NCBI RefSeq assembly: GCF_001625305.1
Contig: NW_017803876.1
Location: forward strand, 882,497 to 946,496
DNA: 64,000 nt
DNA from: Branchiostoma belcheri
Lineage: Eukaryota > Chordata > Leptocardii > Amphioxiformes > Branchiostomatidae
Reading direction: 5' to 3'
This document shows positions 20,026 through 29,900 of this stretch, in pieces (the stretch's first letter is position 1; each line of letters opens with the position of its first letter). Under the pieces are notes generated by a model. The model had not been told where the DNA came from. It did no database searches and saw only the letters and a list, made by a program, of their open reading frames with translations. The translations under genes and the position numbers were made by a program.

Positions 20026-23000
20026 ATGAACCCGGATTCGGCGGGCGGTTACACGAAAGCCCGCTCGATGCAGCACCGGGACGCGCTCCTGCTCCTCGGG
20101 AAGCACCTGGCGTGGCGAGACGGGGACGTCGTGCTGGACGTGGGCTGTGGAACCGGGGAGATAGCAAGGTACGGTACATCTGCCGGCAGAAACAGACGGG
20201 AGGTAATATATATAGGGGACAGTAGCTGGGGCCGCTGAATTTCTCGCTCTGTATGTCCTTTTATGTTTGTTTACCTTCGCAGAAGGAAAACATGTTGTTT
20301 TTGCTCTCTTTCTTCTTCTTTCGTCCCAAACAAAAATATGGTCAGTGACCTGGACCAGACGGCTGCTTGTCACCATGGTGACTGGTGATTTAGCAGACAC
20401 CCTGTGGTGTTGAGTTACATTTTGTAGCAAGGGGCTGGTTACTATATACATGTATGTAAATGTGTTTGAGCAAGAATAAACAGACCACGTGAAGGTAAAC
20501 ATTATATGCATATGCTTTGCAAATGTTATCTTTTTAGTTTTATATCATTTTCTGCACTCTATATGATATCGCACGACACTGGCTTGGAAAAACCTGAAAG
20601 TTAAAATAGTAGACCGGACACCAGCATACGAAATACCGGCCGCCAATTATAAAAGCTTTAAGCTCATTCAAACAAGCATTCGCCTACCAACCGTACCTCG
20701 ACAATGGATATTTTTGTTAGGAAGCAACAAAAGACAGGACGAAATGCCCTTTGTATAGACAGCAAACGTCTTAATAACTTATAGTCCACGAAACACTACG
20801 TATCCATTTTCGCTCCAAGCTCCAGGCAGACTGGAACACACTGGAACAAAAAGCGTCACAATAAACTGGCCGCCTTCCCTCCAGTGTAGATGGATTGATG
20901 ATCATACACACAGCCTTGCCATCCGCAGTTGAGACTGATTGTTGTGTGGGTGTTTCTAAATCACCGGTAATGAAACCATCACCAGTAGGGGATGCAATTT
21001 CAATGCAGATTTCTTTTATATTCTCGTCATAACAGTTTCACTGCAATATTCCGTGTTTATACAGTTAGGTATGAAATATTCAATTATGTTGCATTATAAC
21101 CGCCACAGAAGAGAGGAGTGCTGTGTCATCTTGCTCTCGGGTATAACGGATGACGTGCACTCGGAAAATGGTCACCCACGCAGCCCCTTTTAGTGCTTTG
21201 TCTTTATCCATTCAGTCTACAGGAGAAGAAGAAGAACAACTTTATTGCACGATAAGGTACAACGTATGGCAATGACTACTGAACATAGTACATAAAGAAA
21301 GGGATATAGAATGAAAATTAACATCCTAATTATTAAAACATCAAGAGATACTACTGTATACAATAAAGTAGGGCTAATCATCAGTTTCGGCATTTTTTTC
21401 TAATAACAAAACAGTCTTTTATGTATTTACCTCTTTTTGTATTGTAAGAGTTGCTGCATTTGAATATATATGATGTATCTGTCCACAGTATCTAGTCAGT
21501 AGAGAGAGACCCCTCTTTGGGCTGCAGGCTCCACTAGCTAGCTAGCTCTCCATTTCCGGTTTGATTTACGGAGTCCCGTTCTCCGTGCCATGTTGATCAT
21601 CCTAATGGCAGACTGCGCTTTATCACCCGCAGTCTGCAGGGAAATCAGTTATTCCATCGTATATAGTGCCGTGATATACGTTTAATAGTAGTAGGAAATA
21701 ACTCGCAACTGCAAATCCAATCACGATCAACTACATTTTTCAGTGGTTCCCGGAAATACAGTGATAATACATCGTTTTGGTCATATAACAACATACCTAC
21801 GTGGTGTTTTGAGGAACGCTTCAATGAATAATAAATCTATCGTCCCCTAAAAATGTCAGGTATAATAATCACAAGAGTTAAGTACATTACAATCGAACGG
21901 CTTCCTGATGCGATTAAGAAATTACAGTTTGTCTAATTCCTTTCCGCCGGACTGCACGGTAAACGGCTTAAAGAACGCAATTACGATTCTTAACTTTGTT
22001 AAAATGTCGCTGGATGGAAAATCTCTTATAGAACATTGTACGCATTTCAGGTCATTAAGCTTTCATAACGATATTACGGACTCTGCTTTCCCCATGTGTC
22101 TCCATCGTTCTTTTCACATTAAGATTTCATGAATTTTCATGACCTCCAAACGTCCCTGTCGATATTTATATGGTGTTATCTATATAAGTGCTGTCTACCC
22201 TTGTGTCCCTAAAACAAGACAAAACTACGCACCATTACTGTGGACATGAATATGTGACGAACTTTCCCTTGGCGTTGTTGTATCCAGAATCGCGCTTTAA
22301 GCGACGGTCACAACCCGCCGTACGTGCTTCTGCGTGCTGTCTACGTGCAAAAACGTGGACAAACGTAGGGCATCCGTGCGTGGTAAGTACCGCCTCCGTA
22401 CGGAATCCTACGGATTTGGGAGCACGCAGACACGCCGTAGAACTTTAAGTGCATGTAAAACTTTTTCTGCGTGCGGTCTACGGATTCACCACCGTGCGTG
22501 CGAGTACGAGCGACGCGCGTGCCCCGTACGTACCGTACGAAAGACGCACGTGTGAGTACGGCCTCCTTACGGTAAAGTTGCAATCGCACAGAGATCGTAC
22601 GTTGTAAGCACGTACAACTCACTTACCACTTGCGCAACGTACGATGCATGCAACCGCTCACGGCCAGACGTGGCGTGCAGACCACACTCTGACACCTTGC
22701 AAAACCGTGCGAGTGACGTGCGTCGATGCCACTCCTTCCCCACTTTTCAGAAAAAACGTAGCAGACGCAGCCTCCCAAATAAACGTACGGACAAAAAGCA
22801 CGTACGGCGGGTTGTGACCGTCGCTTTATCCAGAACCATGCTCAGGCACCGTCCTGAATGGTCCATGCGTATCCAGAACCCTGCCTGAGGCAAATCTATG
22901 TTTTTGGGCACGCACAAACTGTGCTACTCTCTGGTATCTCATTTTACCCCTTTGGGTGGCAAACTGTAACCGTCTGGCAAATAGATACTACATGGCCAAA

Positions 23001-24700
23001 TTGATATTGTGTGCTTGGAGATTACAGGGGCTGTCATATTTTTTATTTAGGCACATTGCAGATCAGACGGAGGTGGCAACTGTGGTGGGACTGGACATCT
23101 CCAAGGACATGGTCAACTTCGCCACCTCCAGCAACACGACGGAGAAAGCCTCCTTCCACGTGCTGGACATCCAGGACGGGTCAGGTATCAGAGAGAACTG
23201 GCGGGGGAGGTTCACCAAGGCAGTCAGCTTTCACACCGTGCACTGGATACCGGACAAGGAGAGATTTCTGGCGAATGTCCATCTGTGTTTGGAGAAAGGT
23301 GAGTGATAGTACAATAGGTTGGTTGCTTGGAAGGTGTTTGGGCACATTTCATTTCAGAACAGAATGTTTGCCTATTCAGAAATTAAATTAGATAGAATAA
23401 AAGTGTGTGTTGATGATCCAAGGGAACAGAAACTGGTACAAACAGCCACCCAACGAGTCACCGAGAGCAGTCGGCTGCAACCCCAGTACAGTAGTGTGTT
23501 CGTGGGTGATGTCCTTGGTTCTGAAATGCTGGCTAACGGCCGTTGCGTGGAAGAGTGTTTTCACTGGGCGGCCGCTACACGGGGGGAAAGAGCGACGGAG
23601 CTGAGGTCGGAGTTAAAGTGGCGGTGCGTGCGTGGGCGACGTCCTTGGTGCTGAAATGGGGGGTCCCTAACCCCTGCCGTGCAGGCTAAACGGTGTTCCG
23701 ATGAAGAGTGGCTGCACTGGGCCGCTCCTACACAGTGGGGAAGAGAGACAGAGCTTCCGCAGGCGATGTCCTTTGTGCTAAAACGGGAATCCCTACTATA
23801 GGGACTTTCTATGAAGAGTACATGAGCCTGGCCGCCCTGACGCAGAGCGACAGAGCTGCGGTCGGAGTTTAAGAAGCGGTGCGTCCGCTGGCGACGTCCT
23901 TGGTGCTGAAACGGGAGGCCTAACCCATGCTGTACCGGCTTTCCATGAAGAGTGCGTCACTGCACTGGGCTGCCCGACGCAGAAGTGCGAGTTTGTGTAG
24001 ATAAACGTCGACAGGGTAATCAGAGAAATATGAAAAAAATTTATGGAGTGAAACAATCTCAGATTAGGTCAATGAAGGTTAGACGTCCAGGCATCATACA
24101 CAGGAAAACAGTTGCTCAACTGCATAGAGTTTGAAAACTGTCAGACGTTTCAATACCATGCAATACTTTTCTTCAGTGACAGTACTTAACGTATGACAGT
24201 TTTCAAACTCTATCCAGTTAGTTGCTTGAGTAACTGTTTTATTGTGAATCTCAGATGAATTAACTAAAGTTTGACATGTTTCCATTTTTGCCACAGGTGG
24301 GGAGCTCCTCTTCAACCTGTTCGCGGGTGTCCCTGCCGTGACGGTAGCGCGCGACATCAAGCACCACCCCAAGTGGCGGGACTACCTGACGGACTACACT
24401 CTGAAACTGTACGAGTGGCCAAAGGGAGACGTTGCCGGCATGTCGCGCTTGCTGGAGGACTGCGGCTTCGAGGTGGTGACGTGCGAAGTCCACACCCTCA
24501 CCTTCAAGTTCGACTCCCTGGAGAAAGAAAAGGCGTTTTCTCGACCGCTTCTGGGACATTTGCAGTACATCCCGGAGGAGAAACAGGACGAATTTCTGGA
24601 GGACGCGATTAACATGGCACGTGGGCTGTACCAGAAAGACGAGGAGGGGCAGGTTATATGGGAAATGCCGCAAATCGTGGTGCACGCGAGGAAGTTGTAA
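20026..24700 (+). CDS. Class I SAM-dependent methyltransferase, juvenile-hormone-acid-methyltransferase-like
   Basis: Three exons: 20026-20168, 23051-23298, 24297-24700, phases 2 and 1. Total 795 bases, 264 residues plus TAA. Motif I is VLDVGCGTGE at residues 36-45, the SAM-binding glycine loop. Motif II ends GLDIS at about 61-65, where the aspartate would bind the SAM ribose. A later FHVLDIQDG segment matches the methyltransferase D-x-Q/D region, followed by FTKAVSFHTVHWIPD. Size and layout fit the methyltransferase-11 type family that includes insect juvenile hormone acid methyltransferase. Chordates do not make juvenile hormone, so the substrate is unknown; a carboxylic acid or similar small molecule is an inference. 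Exon 1 ends at AG|GTACGG. The 2.9 kb first intron is full of repeats. The gene converges tail to tail with L2HGDH. Confidence 0.85.
20268..20545 (+). mobile_element. Dispersed repeat family R, copy 4
   Basis: Starts 'gtttaccttcgcagaaggaa' and contains 'gtgacctggaccagacggct' and 'caccctgtggtgttgagtta'. It ends 'atgctttgcaaatgttatct'. It lies in intron 1 of the methyltransferase gene. Confidence 0.75.
20546..22297. other. Non-coding part of methyltransferase intron 1
   Basis: No exon recognised. At 21228-21300 a segment whose minus strand reads '...gcaataaagttgttcttctt' resembles the 3' tail of a LINE inserted in reverse (low confidence). Confidence 0.4.
22298..22828. mobile_element. CpG-rich non-autonomous DNA transposon
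   Basis: Terminal inverted repeats of about 29 bases: AAGCGACGGTCACAACCCGC at 22298 and GCGGGTTGTGACCGTCGCTT ending at 22828. The interior is unusually rich in CGTACG and CGTGCG words and has no convincing ORF. Flanking 'tatccagaa' sequence appears on both sides (22272-22280 and 22829-22837) and could be the target site. Confidence 0.8.
23299..24296. other. Intron 2 of the methyltransferase gene
   Basis: Non-coding. From 23500 to 23950 degenerate units with 'gatgtccttggttctgaaat' or 'gacgtccttggtgctgaaa' recur about four times, with 'cactgggc' words between them. This is a diverged tandem repeat of roughly 120-140 bases. A family Y palindrome follows at 24062-24250. Confidence 0.6.
24062..24250. 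mobile_element. Palindromic MITE, family Y, copy 2
   Basis: Contains 'gtcaatgaaggttagacgtc', 'gaaaacagttgctcaactgc' and the inverted 'agttgcttgagtaactgttt'. It is shorter and more diverged than the copy at 1884-2288. Confidence 0.65.
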
Positions 24701-26977
24701 GAGTCCTGTTGTACCCAGAACCGTGCCTTCCCAGTTCTATGCCTGAATCTGGAATGGGTTAGGGTTAGAATCAGGGGCACGGTTCTGGATAGTCTCTGCG
24801 TATCCAAGAACTTATATTTGCCCCAGGCTTGGTTCTGGATACGTGCTTGAGGATGGTTCTGGATAAAACACGGCTCTGGATACAATAGGTCGACAAACCT
24901 CACAACGCGTGCAGTCTTTGGATGTCGCCGTTCCTCAAAGGACGACTTTTGGCGGCAACGTCATTATAGGTGTTCAACACACCGGTTTATCACAATAAGC
25001 GCACATCTACTGAACAAGTCAACATCGTAGTTTACACCGTCAAGGTGCCTTTAACTGTTACAAAGCCCTTCAACAGAGACATGTGGTAGAAACAAAAAAT
25101 TCATTACCGAATCTCGTGCATACAGGGTGGTCTGTGGTAAGCCTGTCCGGATTTAACACGCAGTTTTTTACTCTCCACCTACATTATTTATACTATAGGA
25201 ACAAAAGCAGCACCTGGCGGCTGTTCTCATCTCAGCGTAACATCATAACTTTCGACATGGTTCATGATGTTCAGTAATTCATGTACAGTGACAACAAAAA
25301 AACGTGTTTGACTTCATACCACACCATCCTCAACACCAGACATGGTGTAAAATGATTTTATAAAATAATTTGATAGATGGCAGCCATACTGTCAAAATTA
25401 GACAGTGGTATAGAAAAAGTCTTTATTTCCATACTGTTAATGTCCCACCCTGAAAGTACATTGTAGTGTTTCCAAGATTGACCGTACTTCTAGAACACCT
25501 CTACTTTGCACCTTGGCTCATAGAGCCCTCCAATTAAAATAAAAATGTATCTATATATTGCACCGAATCACCTGGGTATAAGGTAGAAAACTACATAATT
25601 TTACATACACGTTATTAAAAGCACATGTGTTAAGTACATTGATGGAACAAGTAGGTTTTGGTTTTGGTTCAATTGCTGGATGATGCTGTTGTGATTGCTG
25701 TTGTAGATTCCAAACTATTTCGAGGTTCTTGACTGGAAGACATTATTAAGAATTTCAGAACATCAGTTGCACATGTACACCACCTTCAGAGGCACAGTTT
25801 TGATGACATTTGAGCTTGTACCTTCCTTGAAATTGAGGTAGTTATTTAGTTAATTTCTGTTCATCTCCTTGAGATCAATCATTGTGATACTTGAGATCAA
25901 TGAAATATTTCAGTTCAGTTGCAACTACTTTTTCTTGTTGTTACCACATGGAAGACAAGGAAATTCCCCTGAGGTTAGTCATGTAACATCACAACATGTA
26001 ATACCAAATACACTAATTCAAGTCATGGAGTCATGACACAATTGGTATAGCTGAGCCATGAGTTTTAGAATAAATCTAAGTGGTCAATTTGAGCCATAAT
26101 TCTATGTGAGGTCAAACATGCTTTCTTGTTTGAAGCCATTAGATCACGATTTTAATTAGATCTATTACTTTAAGGTACAATATCTACTCTAACCGTTATA
26201 CAAAATGAAAATTTACCTGAAATTGTCAGGTATCATAGATAGATTGGTGAGGTTGATGGGTGGATTTATACCTGACAAGACATTAAAAATTAGCAGCAAA
26301 GGATCTTTCCACAATATTCTACTATCACCTACCCACCTCCCATGACTAAAACCTGTTGTAGTCAATTGTATTTTACCTCCCCATCTGTCAATTAAACTTT
26401 GCAGTTATATTTGCCTTCCCAGAAGGAAAACGTTTTGCTCTGGTTCTTCTTCTCCAAACAAATAAGGTCAATGACCTGGACCAGACATCTGTCACCAAGG
26501 TAACTGGTGCTGTAGCAGACACCCTTTGGTGTGGGATTACATCATGTAGCAAATTGGCAGGACAGAGTTGGACCTCTGTCACCATATACTAGTATATTTG
26601 AGTGTATTTGAGTAAGTATAATCAGAACAGTAGTTTGTTAGGCTGGGCCATTTGTTGGTTAACACTATACATTTGCTTTGCTTTGCATGTTACCTTTATA
26701 GAGCATGTTGGCAGAATGTACTACACCTGTGCGAAACCAGTAATGTATGTGCATAGCACTTTAGCAGAACATCTCATATAAGGTTATAGTCGCGCATATA
26801 AGGTTTAAACTCCGTCTGCAGTTTCCAAAAATGAAAATGAAAAATATTGTCTGCACCACGCAAAATTCTGGTGCAATGTTGACCAAAAATCCAATCAAAA
26901 CCATGAAAAATGGGGGCTTCGCCCAGGTGCTGTACGTTCTACCGACATGCTCTTTCCTTGTTACTAGTATTATTGCA
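24701..26977. other. Convergent intergenic region between the methyltransferase gene and L2HGDH
   Basis: Probable 3' UTRs of both genes. 24710-24880 holds several 'ggttctggata' words in both orientations, also seen at 22270-22280 and 22829-22880. No coding exon was recognised from 24900 to 26390. A family R copy follows. Confidence 0.5.
26395..26690 (+). mobile_element. Dispersed repeat family R, copy 5
   Basis: Contains 'ttgccttcccagaaggaaaa', 'gtcaatgacctggaccagac' and 'tagcagacaccctttggtgt'. It ends near 'ctttgctttgcatgttacct'. Non-coding. Confidence 0.75.
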
Positions 26978-29900
26978 TCAAAGCTCAAACTTGTTCTGGA
27001 CCTCGTCTGCGATCATTTTGGCGATGGCTAGAGATGACGTGGCGGCAGGAGATGGGGCGTTCCTGACGTGTAACATCCGGCTGCCGAGCTCCCCAACTCC
27101 GCCGTCGAACACGAAGTCGTCCACCAGCTGCCCCTCCTCATCCAGCGCCTGGGCACGCACACCCGACGGGCCCCTGGGGAGGAAAGGTGGACAGGTAATG
27201 GTAGTGCCATAGCAATAGCTCAATAGGGTAGAGTGCTTGTTTTGTAACCGGGAGGTCGTGAGTTCAAACCTCGGCCCCTGATGAGGAGAAGAGGTGGCAA
27301 CGGTTTCTGAAGACTTTTAGTGTGATTCACGCTTCCTCAAATTCTTTATTCACTACACCAAAAAAGCAAACCTTGCAACAGGGATGAGAATCCCTGAATT
27401 GGAAGAGTTTGTGTACACAAATTACAATAGACAAAACAGACAATATATACAATCCCTCATATACATTATAATACAGTATTTTGTACCAAGCAACTAACCT
27501 TAATACAAATTCCTGAATTCTAAGTGGTGCGGGTAAAATTTGTCTGGTGCAGGTCATTTTCAAAGTAGGCTGAAAAAAATTATTTCAAGCCCTGGGCATG
27601 TTCCAGCATACAAATATAACGTTACCGTGAGCTGTCATGAAAGGGTGAGACCGACTGACCTGGTGACATCCTGTACCCTGAGTTCAGGCACGTATCTCTG
27701 CAGCTGTTTAACCTGCGCCGCCATGTTGAAACCTCTCCACAGCTCCCCCACACCGAACTGCCAGTGTTTGTACACCAGTTTACGCAGACCCCTGGATAAA
27801 AACAACAACACAAATAACAGCAAACAGCAAGGATATAAAGTAGGGTGGATTCATTCCTCAAGCTACCAGACAATCAGTAAGACTGGAGTGTTCTGCTGAA
27901 TAAAAGTTCTACAGGAACTATGCCGTTCCAGATGTCTTACTGAGGAACGACTGCTGACAGACATTGGTTAGCACTCTACTCTATACAGCAGACAGAAAGA
28001 ATGATCTCCAAAATCTTCCATGACAGAAACATATGGTAATTTTCACCTGCAAAAGTCAGGGATACAAAATGTGTGGGGAAAAAAAATCATGGAAAAATTC
28101 TAGTCTAGTAATCATAAAACTAACTAGTAAGGCAAGTCATGCACTGCTAAAACATGTATCAGAAACCTTAGACATCTTCACATGACATACTTGAATGCTA
28201 CAGCATCTAACGTGTCGGTCAGATCGAAATCCAGCATCCTGTAGCCCTCCCTCTTGAAGACTAACACGGCGTTCGGACCGAGCAGCACGCTGCCGTCCGT
28301 ACGGGGGGTGAAGTGAACACCGAGCCAGGGGAACCGCGGGTTGGGCACCTGGAAAGGCAGCTCCGATACAGTTCCACATCCTTACACTCATAAACTACGG
28401 CCACCGTAACACTCTATCAGACCAGGCTGAGTTTGCTACTTGTTTCTTGGACTCTTAAGGTGAACAAAAACTTTTGTACATGAGCAATTGCCTTGATGTC
28501 TCGGCCAGTGAGTGGTAGGCAAAAAGCGGGTGAAATTTGTGTGATTTGCCTACCGATAATTTGCAAATACCTCCACGATGTAAACAAAAACAGTGATTGC
28601 TCGTGTGGTTATAGTATGTGAGGCTATGAAAGACTGTTATCATGGCTGTAGCTTCAGATTAACATCTTGTCTCTGAGTGCTGACCAGCATGCTCAAAAAG
28701 ATAAACGTCCGAAAACGACAGATAGATCCAAGAAATGAGTAACCAATCTCAGTCCGGTCTACCAGAAAACGTATCATTGACACTCACTTGAAGCCCAGGG
28801 CATCTACAGTGTCTCTGAGGTTGAAATCCGTTAGTTTGTATCCCTCCCTCTTGAAGGCGAAGACGGCGTTAGGCCCGAGCCACATGCTGCCGTCCATCCT
28901 CGGGGTGAAGTGGACCCCCAGGAAGGGGAAGGCAGGGTTGGGAACCTTGTGTTGGGATTAGTGCAGTGATTGGTGATAATCAAATCAAACAAAAGAAAGA
29001 AAAGAATAACCTCCAAGCAGACATTTTGGTGGCTGTAAATACAGTATCAAATTGGTCAGACAGTATCTATTTACCAGGCAGTTACCATTTCATTGGGTGG
29101 TGAAATGGTAACTGCCTGACAAATGGATACAGCCTGGCCAATTGAAGCCACCAAAACATCTGCTTGGAGGTTAAGAAAAGAAGAGTTCAAACAGAAAGTA
29201 GAGAAAGTGTGTTTTGAGAAAGTTTGGAAAACACAGAGATTTAATCATGATTTCGGGATGATGATGTAAATCAATCAAAGTAAGCAATTAAAGAAATCAA
29301 TTGAATCAATAAAAAATCAACTAAGAAAAGCAGGGAAGCATATGCTAACCTTAATCAAGACCAACAGGGAAACAAACTTAGTAGCTGTTGCCTAGTTGCA
29401 GGCACGCTCTCCTGCAGCACACTTACCGGGTAGATGTTCCCCTTGACCAGGTGGCACTTCTCCGGCTTCAGCAGCAGGTAGTCCCCGCGGAACCCCACAA
29501 TCTTCGGCACGCTGCTGCATCCCGACTTCTCTGCCAGTCTGTCTGAGTACAGGCCCCCGCAGGCCAGCACGTACCTCGCACGCACTGTTTGCTGTGAGAT
29601 GATCATGACATATTCATTTCAGAACATTCAGTAAAACATTATGTCGCCTCCATGTTGGGTTTTGCACAGGCGCAGTATGTTCTGCCAAAGTGCTTTCCTA
29701 CAGGTCCATGCAGGTTAGAACGTACCTCACACGCACTGTTTGCTGAGGGATGATGACAATAACATATTTCATTTCACAGCAAAGAAATATCTTCGAAGTT
29801 CAGCTTTGTTGATCGTACATTGTTTTAAGCAGTTTAATGAGTAGATTTACTGCACATTACAGAAGTTGTACTACTGCTACATTCCAAGTGGTAATTACTG

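Noticed and set aside
19996-20511. A 171-codon minus-strand frame across methyltransferase exon 1
   Set aside because: It runs from coding antisense into a family R repeat; no splice or domain evidence.
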